From Gigaspora rosea (taxonomy: Eukaryota > Glomeromycota > Glomeromycetes > Diversisporales > Gigasporaceae): a stretch of 64,000 nucleotides of DNA. The notes under the pieces are model-generated. The model saw nothing but the letters and a program-made list of their open reading frames with translations. It was not told where the DNA came from and made no database searches. Below are positions 36,360 to 51,422 of the stretch, piece after piece (the stretch's first letter is position 1; every line of letters begins with the position of its first letter). Made by a program: the position numbers and the translations under genes. Location: NCBI GenBank assembly GCA_003550325.1, contig QKWP01000484.1:117757-181756 (forward strand), written 5' to 3'.

Positions 36360-36490
36360 TTAGGATTGATAGCGTAGTAGTCATGCTCTGAGGTCTCAAA
36401 TCGCAAGATTGCCAGTTCAAATCCAAATGGTAATGATTTGCAAAAATAGCCAGCTGGGCTAGACTAATTAGGGAACTAAAACACTATCAC
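36360..36490 (+). mobile_element. tRNA-derived SINE head (plus strand)
   Basis: gatagcgtagtag (36367-36379, A-box-like) and agttcaaatcc (36414-36424, B-box-like) have tRNA-like spacing, followed by an unrelated body (gccagctgggctagac). Confidence 0.5.
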
Positions 36491-37327
36491 TTAATTTGTT
36501 ATGCAGGCATATTTGCCTGCGAAAATTTTAAAATTTTAAATTTTTTAAATAAAACCTTAAATATTAATTTTAGCTATATACTTTCTAAGGTAAAAATATA
36601 ATATTAGTTCTGTTTTATCAACTTTATTATAAAATTTTTTTAAAATTATTAAAAAACTTTGGTGTAATAAAAGTTTAAAGTTTGTTTTGGAACTTTTACT
36701 ATAGAATTTTTTCTTTAGATTTTCTCAAATTTTATATGCTCCCGTCTATAAAAAAAATTTTCACTTCTAATACAAGTTCTAATTTTTACAAATAAATCAT
36801 TTAAAGTCAAATAATGAAAGTTGTCATCCTTTATATAAGGCGATACAAATAAAATAAACTGGTTTACATAACATTCAAAAAAATTTTGGACCCGGCCGCC
36901 CGGAGGTTTTTTTTATATATGTAAAATTTTTTTATGAGTAATAGTCAAATTAGTCAGGACAACTATGTTGTAAGAAAACATGATATGATGATTGCCAAAT
37001 TTCTTCTGTTGTTTGATTACCTAATATTTACAAACTATGTGCTAATAAGTTTCACGAATTTAAAAGCATTTTGTATAATGGTACGGTATCAAGTTCAACA
37101 AGAACAAGTGAAAATGCATTAACAAGAACAAATTGCTCCGCATTAGATAAAAAGAAAATCAAAAGATTAATAAAAAATAGCGAGTATATTAGCAAATATT
37201 AAGATTCATTAAAGAACTAGACGAATGATTTCTAGATTTTTCTATTCTTTGTAAATTTTTGGTCGAATTTTTCCATCAAGATTATCTGATAATCACTGAT
37301 TTTTCTCAACGATTCTTGTTTGTACTA

Positions 37328-37420
37328 GAGATGTGACCCGTTATTCACTGAATCGAATTTTATCAGTGAATATTCATTAATAAATTTATATTCAGAGAAT
37401 AACGGGTCACATCTCTAGTT
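37328..37420. mobile_element. Palindromic miniature element (ctagagatgtgacccgttat)
   Basis: ctagagatgtgacccgttat and ataacgggtcacatctctag are perfect inverted ends around a ttcactgaatc / attcagagaat stem. TTTGTA lies directly on each side and is the likely target duplication. Confidence 0.75.
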
Positions 37421-37519
37421 TGTACGTATTTTTATGTGATCTAACCAATAAAATAATAGTTATATCCGAAATGTGATCAATGTGCTAAAACTAATATAGC
37501 AATTATGCGTTAATGCTTT

Positions 37520-37995
37520 TGAAGATGCCGTGAACAGAGTTACGTGGCATCCATTTGTCACGAGATCATGACCCACATCCGTGAGATTCGGTTGAACAGT
37601 TCGTAAGTATAAGGTATTGTGTGGTTTGATCGATTTAGTGATGATCATAAGCAATTGATAAATGTGATGTATTGTTAGGTAAGTAAGGGTGTTTAATTGA
37701 GGGGTAACAATAAGCGATTTTGTAGGTATAATGTATTATGCATTGAGTAAGGGACGGATTATGATGTCATAGTAAATGGTTAAGAAAAGATGTATAGAAG
37801 TTTGTTCTTACTCTTTTGTCTTAGCTGCTAGCTCGACGCAAGTCCAGCTTAGTCGTTAACACCCACCCTCCCTCCAATGCGTGTAGTATTTAGTATGTTG
37901 GGGCATTTGGGAATTATAGGTATGTCCGATAGCCCGGGTGAACAACCCAGATATCGAAAATAAGTGCTCGACTTTTCAGTTCGGATATCGAAGAC
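37520..37995 (+). repeat. Dispersed LTR-like repeat, copy B (uninterrupted)
   Basis: Matches 10680-11039 and then a short part of 12306 onward; see copy A. It includes gatgccgtgaac, agtataaggtatt and gttcggatatcgaag. Short open frames on either strand are not supported. Confidence 0.5.
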
Positions 37996-38489
37996 CAAAT
38001 TCATTAACAATCGTTTAATCACGATAGGACCAATTACTACCAAACTTACGATACATGTATCTTTGTTGGTTAATTATCTTCAACTATCTTATGCTTTTTT
38101 TTTTTTTAGTTGTTGTTGCGAACGAGTTTGTGCCTGTTTCTCAAGATTACGACGCGTTCTGCTGTGATTTAAGTAACAGTTTGCTAAAGAATGTTGTGAG
38201 TGCTCTAGTCTGAATAACATGTCGGGATTGTTCATGCTCAGGTTCGTTTCAACTGCCGCGGTTGGTTTAACATGATGTGTTTTTTTTTTGAATTAGTGTA
38301 AACGTTTGATTGCTGTCTATAATTTTCAGACATTGCCTGATTAGTGGATCATGGCATGTTTGATTCCATCCCGCGTGGCTCAGATATCTAAGGCAGATAG
38401 ATATGGCGTAACAATGGGGTGCGACTTTGGTTATAGGTATGTTGTGAACTGGCAAGGCTTCCTTTGACATTAGCATATAGTGATTCTTT

Positions 38490-39620
38490 AACTCTGCAAT
38501 GATTATTCGTACATATTTATCAAGTGATAAGTTACTCTAATGCAAACATATTATTTGATTTAATTCTAATGATTTATTTAAATCTGCAAGAGATTAGATT
38601 TTATTTCATCATTCCATCAGTTGCACCACGTTGACTTAATGCACCTGCCTTAACTGACTTGATTTATATTTATTCATCATGCGATAAGTTGCTACACAAG
38701 TTCCCATTGCCTACCATTATTGGGTTCGATTTCCAGTGATTCTTCATTTACTCATCATGCAATAAGTTTTACAGCTTACTCCAGATGTAGCATTAGGTTC
38801 AACTTTAATGATTTATGTAATTAATTCTTCATATTTATTCAATGTAAGATAAATATATATTTCTCCACAACACCCAATGCAAATGCATCGTTAGGATTTC
38901 TAATGATTTATTTAAACTGCTAGTGATTTGTCATATGCGGTGAGTTTCACCACAATGACTTAATATAGTGTATTCTTTGATTCAATCGCTAATTATATAT
39001 TTAAATCTGCAAGGGATTCGTCACATCTATCCGTCTTGTTGCCACGTTGGTTTAAATATACTAATGCCTTTCTTGGTTCAGCTTCTAGCAATTTATCTAA
39101 TCTACGAGATTTGTCGCATTCATACACCATGTCATTTAGATCTGCAGGTGATTCTTTATTTATTCATCATGTGATATGTCGTACTGCTTTGATTTAGGTT
39201 ATTTTCAAGCAGTCCTCTCAGTGTAACTTGCTGATAGTTGAGATGCCACTTAATTGTCTCGATTATTCAGAATTAATTGAGGTGATTCTTACATTAATTT
39301 GCCAAAAAATTTGTTGTACAAAATACGAATTTTATATTTCAGTCAATTATAATAATTCATTTAATTAACCATAGAGAAAACATCCTTTAATGCCATGGAT
39401 CATCTAACTTGATTTTCAATGATTCATTTAAATTTGCAGGTGCAGGTGATTCTTCATCGTGCACGAATTTATATCCCACTGGCTTAATGCACAAATATCA
39501 TATGATATAACACAAATTTATTCGTTATGCATTGTACACGTTGACTTAATGTCCATGCATTCATGGTTCTGATTTCTATGATTGATTTAAGTTTTCCAGA
39601 TAGTTCAAGTACAATTGAAT
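38490..39620. repeat. Degenerate tandem array (tgatttatttaaatctgcaa unit)
   Basis: About ten diverged copies of an 80-110-bp unit with the landmarks tgatttatttaaatctgcaa, attcatcatgcgataagtt and accacgttgacttaatgc. The segment 39196-39300 also resembles the Harbinger-like element at 3051. Not coding. Confidence 0.65.
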
Positions 39621-40249
39621 TGGTCTTCGGGACTATGCTGCGAAATTGATTTGCCTCTTTAAGGGCTACCCTGCTGCTCTTCCGGTAGTTATTGTCATAT
39701 GTTCCCTGCTAAATTTGGCTATATTAGTATTCGCGCCATAATTTCCAATTTATTTATCTTGCATATACCAGGGATTTTCTTGTTGGAACCGGGATCACCC
39801 ATGTGATCGTTGCTGCTAATGAAGCTCTCTGTTGCATGACAAACATGCATTTTGATTGGTTACTTACCTACTGCGGCATAAAAAAATTTGTACTCAGCAA
39901 ATTTTTGGACCCGGCCGGACATGAAAACCAGTTAATTTTATTTGTATCGCCTAAACTACAAACTTGTATAAGAAACTATATTTTTAAAACCAATATTTAA
40001 AGAATTCGCCAAGATATTATAAAATATTTTTTTGGTTAAAAAATTTCTTTAAAATTTAATATTTTCAGCTTATAAACAACATAAACTTTTTGTCTTATAA
40101 TATAAGTTTAAATAATTCAAAAATATAATCCTTGTTCTTAAATATTATAATACCAAATTTTATTTAAATATCTTAAATGATTAAAAAACTAGATCATAGG
40201 TATATTTATAGTAATTATACAGGCAAATTTGCCTGCGAACCTTTACAAA

Positions 40250-40690
40250 GTAAGGGATAGGATTCAAGGACTCAGAACATCTATGATGTACCTAATTATC
40301 TAGAATGCGGTAGTAATCTATAAATTAAAGTTATGTTGACGAAAGCTGTACCAGGACCCTGATTTGGAATAACCAAGTCATGAGACATAATGTGAGGCCC
40401 AAGTCTGAATTACGAGATACTATATGAATCCGTGGTGCATCAGTCTGAAAATGGCTGTGGATATTTTTGGCCAATATGGCAGTCGGTAAGACAGGTCGCT
40501 TCTGGGCAGCATATTGTATCAGTAGAAATAAAAATAACAACTACAGTAGTTATATCTCACCAAAAATAACACTAGCAAGATTATCAAAAAAAAAATATAT
40601 AAAAATATTAATTTTTTATAAAAAAAAAAAAGAGTATTATCAATTTTTTTTTATATTTAAAATTCAAAAAAGTAATTACTATATATATAT
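40250..40690. other. AT-rich stretch
   Basis: Nothing recognised apart from a short less AT-rich segment at 40330-40510. Confidence 0.4.
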
Positions 40691-40803
40691 ATAATTGCAA
40701 AATAATATGCAGAGGTAAATTACAATTTTTGATTCAAATTAAGTTTAATTTGGACCAAGATTCAAATAATGCTTCTTTATATTATTTCATAGTTATACAA
40801 TAT
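40690..40803. mobile_element. Degenerate member of the attaagcttaatt palindromic family
   Basis: Contains gcaaaataatatgcagaggt, a central aaattaagtttaattt and a matching right half ending cttctttatattatttcat. This is the layout of the copies at 17412, 18185 and 43651, much mutated. Confidence 0.5.
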
Positions 40804-40843
40804 ATAGAAATTTTTAAAATATTTAAAAGTATTGTATGATGCA

Positions 40844-41563
40844 TATAGTTTTAACCAATATTACATAATCAAATATAGGTGATCATCACTACTCATATGT
40901 TTAGCCAATTGGATTGCAAGATTTTGTATAACCAAAACAATAGTAAAGCAAAAAAAAATTAATAGTGAATATTTTACTATGATAACAAGTCTTCAAGTAA
41001 TAAGTAAAAGTTCTTAGCATTAAATTTTACATATAAACAAATTTTTATAATCTCTCTACCCAACTCTAACTATAAATCTTTACTTTTTAAAAATTTATAA
41101 TTATATGATAATAATTACTTATAGTAAAATTTATTTTAGTATAATAAAAAATTTTTAAAAAATTTATTTTTGGCTAATAACTTTGGTATTGGCTTAATTA
41201 ATTTCACAATTATTTTTTTTATTATTATAATATATATATTTTTTTTGGCTTTGACAGTCTCATTGGTGCTTTATTTTATATAATACTATTATAATACTTA
41301 TGAAAATATTATAAATTTACTATACTACAAATAAAAAGCCTGGCATTATTTGGTTGCTTTATAAGTATCTAGATACAACCTGTTATACCAGCTTGCAGAT
41401 AAGCCAGGTTTCTGTATTAGCTCTATCAAGAACCAAACTATAGTGGCTTAAAACCACTATTATAATAATATTAATTTTAGCTATTATTATTTTAGTTTAT
41501 ATAGTTAATAAAATTCACATAATATTGGTTCTAGACTATATTTGAGATGCACCATATTACCTA
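40844..41563. mobile_element. Miniature DNA element, relative of 29146-30112
   Basis: Ends tatgatgcatatagttttaa and tctagactatatttgagatg (then caccata) are inverted and match the other member. The interior is AT-rich. Confidence 0.55.
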
Positions 41564-43645
41564 TAAAAAGTATATTTGGTAATATTTAAATTTAATATCA
41601 AGGATAGAAAAGTTAGAAAATTGTATAGAATCAAAGTAGACTATAGTAAACATGCTATAAAAATAATTTTTAATATTCCGTTTTATTAGAACAATTATAA
41701 TTTTTTAAATAAATAAGAAATAAAATTTTATAACTTAGTAAATATATTTTGAATCAAAGAATTCAAAAAAATTCAGGTTTAAATAAAATTAAATCAAATT
41801 AATTTTAAAAACATTTTAATTTTTGGGTTTCAAAAGTTGAAATTATACAGTAATCCCTATTTTATCCTCATAAATAGACTATAATTCTTGCAAAAGTAAT
41901 ATGGATTAATAGATTTCAAAAAAAATTTGTAGTGCATTTTAAAATTAAATAAGTATTTTATTATTTTAGCAGTAGTATTTAAATAATTTTAAAATAAATA
42001 AAAAAAAATTGTATATATTTGCAGTTTGCTGAGATTTTGTTTAGTTGTTTTGTAAATATTTTGTTAAATTGTTATTTTATAGATATTTTGTTAAATTTTG
42101 TAAATTTTTGTTTAGTTTTTGAGCTAAATCTTGAATAATTTTAAATAAAAAAAGTTTGGTAAAAGTTGTAGTTAAAGATTAATTTTGTATAAAGATTTAG
42201 ATTTGATTAAATAGAAATTAAGATAAATCAAAAGTTTTTAAAATAATAAAAAGTTAAATTATATAAATTATAAAGCAATGTTAGAAAAAAATATTGTAAA
42301 TATTAGTTGTATATATATAAATATGATGAAGTGCTACTTTAGTAAAAGCAATTTTTTGTTCTTGTAAGGAGTTAATAATTAGCATTTGTATGATTTAAAA
42401 AGTAATTTTTTAAATTATTAAAGAGCTATATAATAATTTGATATGTAATTAAGTTATAGACTTTTGTTAATTAATATTAATAAATTATTTTTTGTAAAGA
42501 TTAAAAACTTTGAAAACTATAAGTCAAGTAGTATTTGGTATTTTTAAAAAAGATATTTGAAATTTATTAAGAAAATTTTATAAACAAATATTAAGTATAA
42601 TATAGATATTATATTGGAAGTTACTTTTAATATTAAAAAATAGTAAACTATTAGTATTATTATAAATTGTATTAAAATATATATTGAATTGTGTAGATTT
42701 AAGATTTAGTTTTTATAAAGTTTGTATAGTTCTATATCAATTATAGAGAAAAAAATTAAATTAAACTAATTTAACAATATAAGCATTTAAAAAGAAAATA
42801 AAATAAAATAAAAAAATAGTATAAAATATCTTTTTATAATTAAGTTTGTAAAGACAAATATTTTTAAGTAAAACTTGTAAAAAGTTTGAAGATATATTTG
42901 TATTAATAAGTATTTTAAATAACATGTTTTGAATAAGTTCTAAGTAAAATTTAATTTTGTAAAACTATTTGTTGTTAAAATTATACTAAGTTGGTTATAT
43001 ATTAGTTGTAGATTGTGTAGTTTGACAAGAGTAAAAATTTTCAAAAAATGGGTTTGTAAAATTTGTAGTACCAAAAGACCTTATTTTATTTTAAATTGTT
43101 AAATAGAAAATATTTAAAACTGTCTAAGATATCAAAGGTAGATTTATAATTGTTGTAAGGATAAGTAATAAGAAAATCTACATTTAGATGTCATCATAAT
43201 AGTAAATTATAAGAGTAATATATTGTAGTATAATTACACTATATTAGTAAAAAAAAGTAAAAGAGCTGAGTAAGTTTAAAGTGTAGAATCAAAATATTTG
43301 ATCTATAGAAGTGAACTATTGCTTGTTTAAAACTCTTAAGTGAGCGGAATATCATTTTCTAAGTTGATATTTAAGATTTAAAAGTAGGTTTTAGAGAAAT
43401 TATAAAGAGAATAATTTTTAATTTTTAGAATGTTTTGTTGATTTTCATAAGTTTTAAAAGATATAAACTTGAAATTTTTATATAACCCTTTAACATTTAA
43501 AAAAAAAAAAAATTTTTTTTATATAACTAGTTTTTAGATGTAAGGACCAAATTTACTTAAGCACACAAGTAAAGAATAATTATAACTTATATTTTTAATA
43601 TGGTAATGCCATTACTGTATACTGTATATGTGATATATAAATCTA
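41564..43645. other. Long AT-rich stretch without recognisable features
   Basis: About 2 kb with no convincing open frame, repeat end or RNA gene. Composition is almost entirely A and T with scattered gttttg and taaag words. Confidence 0.5.
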
Positions 43646-43650
43646 ATCTA

Positions 43651-43769
43651 CGTATTTTCGCAAAAAACGGGCATGGGCGTTATTTCGGATAATGGCCTGA
43701 ATTAAGCTTAATTTAGGCCAAAATTCATAATTTCACCCCTGCGCGTTATTTCGCGAAAATACGGGTAAT
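43651..43769. mobile_element. Palindromic miniature element (family of 17412)
   Basis: cgtattttcgcaaaaaacgg and gcgttatttcgcgaaaatac are inverted around gaattaagcttaattt. It shares the hemimotif aatttcacccctgcgcgtta with the intron copies. Confidence 0.75.
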
Positions 43770-44862
43770 AAACTTTATAATTTAATTTCTTATTAACTAT
43801 TTAATAAATTAATTAAAAAATTAAAATTTGCTTTATAAATTTTATTTAAAAACTTAATAAATTTTATTGTAAAACAATTTATAACTACGACCAATATTAT
43901 TTTAAAAAACAAAATTAGATATTTAAATTTAGATCTTTTATATATATTATATTAATTATAATGCGTTACAAATTATAATAGATTGAATGATAATTGATCA
44001 GAGTAAATCGATATTTAGTTAATTAAAGAAATAGTATGGTTCCGACGCTTACTCTCTTATGTACGATATACTATCACCTGACCGATAGTAACATTAAATT
44101 TATCTGTTCCAACAAACATTATCTTCAATAATAATATTTAATATATGACAATTAGTTACAATTATAATTAGAAAAAGGTGTAATAAGAACATATGATTTT
44201 TTTTTGCTTTGATATTTTTGTCACAAAATTATATTATTTGTATTATTGTACAAAATATCACGACAAAACGTCACATAATAATACAACTCACCTTGTTATA
44301 ATGAAATCATCGTGTTGAGAAAAAGAAATCCTCATTGTGGCTTATATCGAGAGTATACTATATCTGATATGCACTTCACTATATCGAGTTGAAGTTGAGT
44401 AATTCCGTAATTCAAATCCTCATTATATCGAATCTCCACTATATCGAAAGATCATTATAGCTAAAATGAGAAGTATAACAAAAATCGTATTGGATATACA
44501 AAATCATATTGGATATACAAAATCATATTGGATATACAAAATCATATTGGATATATAAAAATAGCAGGAAACTTCACTACGCGATTATGTAATCCTGATG
44601 AAAATTTTCTTGCTATTTTTCATCATATGACCAATATCTTACAGGTGTAAATATTTTTCACTCAATAAATTTTTTATTACCTAATTAACAAGACAGCTTT
44701 TTAATTTAGGTCAACTGTCAAAAATAAATGCTACCCATTTATTTAATTTTCAAGAGCGAATATTCGTGCGCTTTAACAAATGTTCGCCATCATCAAATAC
44801 TTCAGAAGGCAATTCTACGCTAGATATTATAGAATCGTGATCGTAAAAGATGTGTGGTGATT
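43770..44862. other. Intergenic stretch with pogo-like fragments and a 20-bp tandem repeat
   Basis: Fragments such as cattatatcgaatctccact at 44320-44460 resemble pogo/Tigger ends. Four tandem copies of a 20-bp unit with cgtattggatatacaaaat lie at 44488-44565. No gene. Confidence 0.5.
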
Positions 44863-47365
<2,503 letters not shown>

Positions 47366-48322
47366 AAAATTAAACGTAAAAACACTAATCTGTAATCCAA
47401 GAATAACAGATTTTCACTTATCTGCGATTGATTGGCTATAATAAAATTTTTATTTTTTTTAAATTACTCGATCAAATTTAATTTTGGTAAGATTTATTGA
47501 ATTTTGGTTTAACGGTATTGAGAATTTTTGAAAAAGATTAAATCGATATAACTTATATATATATATTTTTTTAAAAAAAAAACTTTAAACCGATTTCTCA
47601 ACAACCTGTACGAATCTATGGAATTAAAACAAAAAATATTTATCAAATTGAATAGGTTGTTGAAAAAATTTTATTTAAATTTAAACGAAATTTGGCTACA
47701 GCTTTTTTTTAATATAGATTTTTGAGCGAAGATTGCTTGATACTGTGACGAATTATTTTTATTGAAGTCTCTTATTATGCAAATATTTTTTATCACAGGT
47801 AATTCAAGCGTGGCTTGGTGGCTTAGATGCAAGAATCGCGAATACGCGAATACTCCAAGCCAATTAAACCTTACGCCACTCGCGAATACGCGAAATTTAT
47901 CGTGAGTCCGTGGTAACTATCGCAAATCCATTAAAGTTATCGTTATCGCGAGTAAGTTATAATTATCACGAATACGTGGTAAAGAATTAAAATGTATATA
48001 AGGCCTTCAAATTTTAATAAAGTTGGAACAAATTTCTACGTTCAATTTAAAATGCAAAATAATAATAAAAGTAAAACACTTATCTTTTGAATTCGACCTT
48101 AAACTTAAATAAACCCTTGCGAGACTCAATTCGACAGACTGAATTGACTTGTAACTTCGTACTGGCTTATTAAAACTCGAATTCTGTGTAATGAGTTTTT
48201 TAAATTGTTCACGTGATTCTGACCTCCGAAGAAATCTGTGCCAGGTTCGTGACGCAGCAAATTTCTTTAAAGTTCGGTTATATTAGGGTTTAGGAGGGTT
48301 AGGGTCATGAGTCAGATAGAGC
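47366..48322. other. Upstream region of the poly(A) polymerase with cgcgaatacgcg repeats
   Basis: No gene. Degenerate cgcgaatacgcg/atcgcgagtaag repeats lie at 47840-47980. agggtttaggagggttaggg at about 48285 is telomere-like. Confidence 0.45.
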
Positions 48323-48491
48323 TAGTGTTCTGACCCGGGTTGAATTATGGCCCACCCGGGTGGTCAACCCGCGGGTCACTCGCGGGTCACCCGTGGGTCA
48401 CCCGTGGGTCAACTCGCGGGTCACCCGTGGGTCAACCTGTGGGTCACCCAAATGGGTGACCCGTATGGGTTGGTTATAATTAGGGATGTTA

Positions 48492-49844
48492 CAGTGATCG
48501 GAAGTAAATCACCGGAAATTTCCAGATCTACCGGGAATTTCATATACGTATGATAATCTTTTTTTTAACGTACATACGTCTTTTTTCACTTGTGTTTTTT
48601 TTTTAACACACAATTTTAATTGTTTTTGATGATAAAAAAACCCTCCCGCCAAGAATTAAGCCTAGAACAACGAAGCCGTATTGCCGGCGCTTACCTGTGT
48701 GGTGTTAAACCACTTGACATTGCAAAAGTTTTTGATCTCCCGAAATCAACGGTGTATGACACTGTTAAGCGATATGAAGAGACGGGCTCAGAGCATCCGA
48801 ACAAACGCCCTGGTCGCCCCGAAGCTCTCTCTGCGCGTGACAAACGCTCTTTAGTTCGTATTACAAAAAAAAATCGGAAGGAACCCTTGGCTGTCATCAC
48901 TAACGAATTCAACGTCCAACATGATACGACGCTTACCACCAAAACTATTCGAAAGTACCTCCACAATTTAGGTTGGAGAAACTGTGTCGCCTGTCGAAAA
49001 CCTCTTTTAGACAAAAGAAAAGCACTGGAGCGAAAAAAATGGTGCCGTGAACATTTAAAATGGGTAAATGAATGGCAAATGGTTGTTTTTACGGACGAGT
49101 CAAGGTTTTGTCTTCACAAAGCAGATGGTCGTGAAAGAACTTGGCGTCGAGTTAATGAAAAATATCATAAAGATTGTATAAATACGACTATGAAGTTTGG
49201 TGGTGGTTCTGTAATGTTTTGGGGCTGTTTTTGTTGGTGGGGCGTTGGACCGTTAGTAAGAATTAAGGGTAATATGAATTCGGATAGTTATGTTGATATT
49301 CTTGCAAAATATTTTATTCCTTGGGCAAATTCTTTAATGGAAAAACATCATGGTGAAATAAATTTAATTTTTCAACAAGATTTGGCTTCTATTCATACAT
49401 CTACATATTCAGAATGGTGGATGAATTCGCATAATTTTAATATATTAAATTGGGCACCGTATAGCCCTGATCTTAACCCGATTGAAAATCTTTGGGAACG
49501 TCTTGATTCTGCAGTTCGTAACAGAAAACCCATGCCTACAAAGTTAGAAGAATTAGTTAAAATTATTGAAGAGGAATGGTATAACTTATCAATTGAATAT
49601 ATTCGTTCACTTATCTGTAGTATGCCAAATCGAGTAAAGACAATATATAAAGCCCGAGGATGGTACTGTAAATATTAAATAACCCAGGGTTTTTTTTTTT
49701 TAGGAATGTAAATATAAATATTTTATTTTATTTTATATAATTATTTTGTAATTATATAAAATATAATAAAATAAAAATCGTACGTAAAATTTGGCCTCTT
49801 ATGTGTTACCTATAAAATTTCCGGTGATTTACTTCCGATCACTG
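48492..49844 (+). mobile_element. Complete Tc1 element, TA target site
   Basis: Inverted ends of about 30 bp, cagtgatcggaagtaaatca then ccggaaattt, begin at 48492 and end at 49844. Each is preceded or followed by TA (48490-48491, 49845-49846). The two ends look identical over the visible length, and the single gene between them is open, which suggests recent movement. Confidence 0.95.
48629..49678 (+). CDS. Tc1/mariner transposase, DD34E, intact
   Basis: 349 residues, single exon, which is normal for Tc1. The N-terminal paired-like helix-turn-helix (about 10-55, LSLEQRSRIAGAYLCG..DIAKVFDLPKSTVY) is followed by a GRP-type link (GRPEALS, about 62-68) and a second helix-turn-helix (about 70-115). 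The catalytic triad is D156 (VVFTDESRF), D251 (FQQDLASIH) and E286 (SPDLNPIENLW), with 34 residues between the last two. The common QDNAP/QDNAS motif reads QDLAS here; the Asp is kept. The enzyme cuts at the element ends and inserts at TA. The TTG nine bases upstream was rejected for this ATG. No stops or frameshifts are seen. Confidence 0.95.
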   Translation: MIKKPSRQELSLEQRSRIAGAYLCGVKPLDIAKVFDLPKSTVYDTVKRYEETGSEHPNKRPGRPEALSARDKRSLVRITKKNRKEPLAVITNEFNVQHDTTLTTKTIRKYLHNLGWRNCVACRKPLLDKRKALERKKWCREHLKWVNEWQMVVFTDESRFCLHKADGRERTWRRVNEKYHKDCINTTMKFGGGSVMFWGCFCWWGVGPLVRIKGNMNSDSYVDILAKYFIPWANSLMEKHHGEINLIFQQDLASIHTSTYSEWWMNSHNFNILNWAPYSPDLNPIENLWERLDSAVRNRKPMPTKLEELVKIIEEEWYNLSIEYIRSLICSMPNRVKTIYKARGWYCKY

Positions 49845-50216
49845 TATCCTGTTTGCCGAAACTCAGTTCGACCCTGCTTGGAACCGAACCCAATGGAACA
49901 CAAGTTTTTGTGGTCACATGGATTTTATTATAAATCATGCTCCAAACGAGTTTGATAGATTGGTTGACTGTAATGAAGATTAATAAATTGGATAAAAAAA
50001 ATAACAGCAAATAGATGCAATAACATTAAATATTACTTTTTTTTTTTTTTTAGAATTACCCGTAGCAAAATTTTTTCTATTACCTAGTTTCACCCGGGTG
50101 ACCCAGGTGGCCCACCTGCGAGTGACCCATAGCAGAATTTTTTTTTTTATTACCTAGTGTTCACCTGGGTGACCTGTGTTGGGATTTTCGTGATGGGTAG
50201 AACACTCAAATAGAGC

Positions 50217-50611
50217 TTATATAGTAAAACTGCCCAACGAAAACTTTTTGTTAGTGCACTAAAGGTGGTTTCTTATGCAAAATTTCAAGAAATAAGTGAT
50301 TTTTAACAAAACAATCGTTTGTTTTGAAATTTTCAATATGATGGAAAGTCAAGCAGGGAGCAGCAAGGGACTTTCGTTTCCGATGATTTTTGGGATTGAT
50401 ATTACACAAGCATTTATATAGCATAGTACTGTAAAACCAGAATTTTTCGGATTTAAGCAAACTTAAAAAAAAATAACAATTGATACAACACTTTATTAAC
50501 AAAAAACTTTCTAGCAAGCATTTCTTTGTTGAATTATGGTGAATTATGCTAAATCACGCAATAAAAGGTAGATATATAAGAGTTGTAGTATTGTCTACTA
50601 TATAGCAGAAG
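50217..50611. other. Intergenic stretch
   Basis: No supported gene. A minus-strand frame at 50251-50517 has no recognisable domain. Confidence 0.4.
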
Positions 50612-50619
50612 GTAATAAA

Positions 50620-50894
50620 TAGGGTTCTTCAAATTCAAATCAAATCAAATATTGGATCAATTTGAATTTGATCAAATCAAATTGACCCTAATTTGAATTT
50701 GATTTGATTCAAATATTTGAATTTGAATTTGATTTGAATTTGAATTTTAATAGAAATTTTCAAATCAAATCAAATATTTGTTAATCAAATCAAATTTGGC
50801 CATATTTGAATTTGATCAAATCAAATATAGTCAAATTTGAATTTGAATTTGATCAAATATTTGATTCAAATATTTGAAGATCAACGGAACCCTA
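50620..50894. mobile_element. hAT miniature element (275 bp) made of caaatttgaatttga repeats
   Basis: tagggttcttcaaat and gaaccctagt-side ends are inverted. The exact 8-mer GTAATAAA flanks both sides (50612-50619, 50895-50902). Almost the whole body consists of self-complementary caaatcaaatttgaatttga units. Confidence 0.85.
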
Positions 50895-50902
50895 GTAATA
50901 AA

Positions 50903-51420
50903 AATATATTGTATTGCTTAATTTATAAACATTTAACTTATTTTTTTAGATTTTTCTTTTTGTTATCCAAATAATTAACTTGTTTATTTCATTTATAAAT
51001 TTATGTAAACTGTTTTTGAACATTCAACGTATTCTCTATAAGATGTTTGATTCATTTTAATATATGATAGTAAAATTATTATTAATATTATTCTGGATGG
51101 TTTACTAATTACTATTCCATAATTATTATATGTAACCGATGCCGATTATTAGTGATAATCGATTGTTTTTTTTAATTTATTTACATCTATTTTATTTGTA
51201 GATAACAGCTAGTGAAGTCGTTATTGAAGTTGTTGCTATTGGAATCATTGTAAGAATTTATCAGGAAAATAAATATAGTGCAAATCTGCAAAGATTTGTA
51301 ACCCTAAAAATTTTAATATATTCTGTGATAACTTGTGTAATGATCTGGCACTCGGGATGGTCTCACCTATTGTAGTGATCCACAAACTCAGGGCCTCGGG
51401 ACACTCTTAGGACGTTTTTA
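50903..51420. other. AT-rich stretch
   Basis: Nothing recognised. Confidence 0.45.
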
Positions 51421-51422
51421 TA

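Larger units (their letters stand above)
36500..40245. mobile_element. 3.7-kb element with long (about 350-bp) inverted ends
   Basis: The left arm (36500-36900) starts caggcatatttgcctgcg and contains ggcgatacaaataaaa, aactggttt and ttttggacccggccg. The right arm (39895-40245) holds the complements in reverse order: ttggacccggccggacatga, aaccagttaattttatttgt, gtatcgcc, caggcaaatttgcctgcg. The interior carries an LTR-like repeat, a small palindromic element and a tandem array, with no recognisable transposase. Confidence 0.65.
48323..50208. mobile_element. hAT miniature element split by a Tc1 element
   Basis: tagtgttctgacccggg at the left end is the inverse of gggtagaacactca at the right end. 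The flanking 8-mers gatagagc (48315-48322) and aatagagc (50209-50216) match at 7 of 8 positions. Inside both halves lie cacccgggtg/gggtcacccg repeats (48335-48470, 50090-50180). The Tc1 element at 48492-49844 interrupts it; without that insertion it would be about 530 bp. Confidence 0.75.

Noticed and set aside
36215..36424. tRNA genes
   Set aside because: A- and B-box-like sequences are present, but the stems do not pair, so they are read as SINE heads or pseudogenes.
48691..49014. 107-codon minus-strand frame inside the Tc1 element
   Set aside because: Antisense shadow of the transposase gene.
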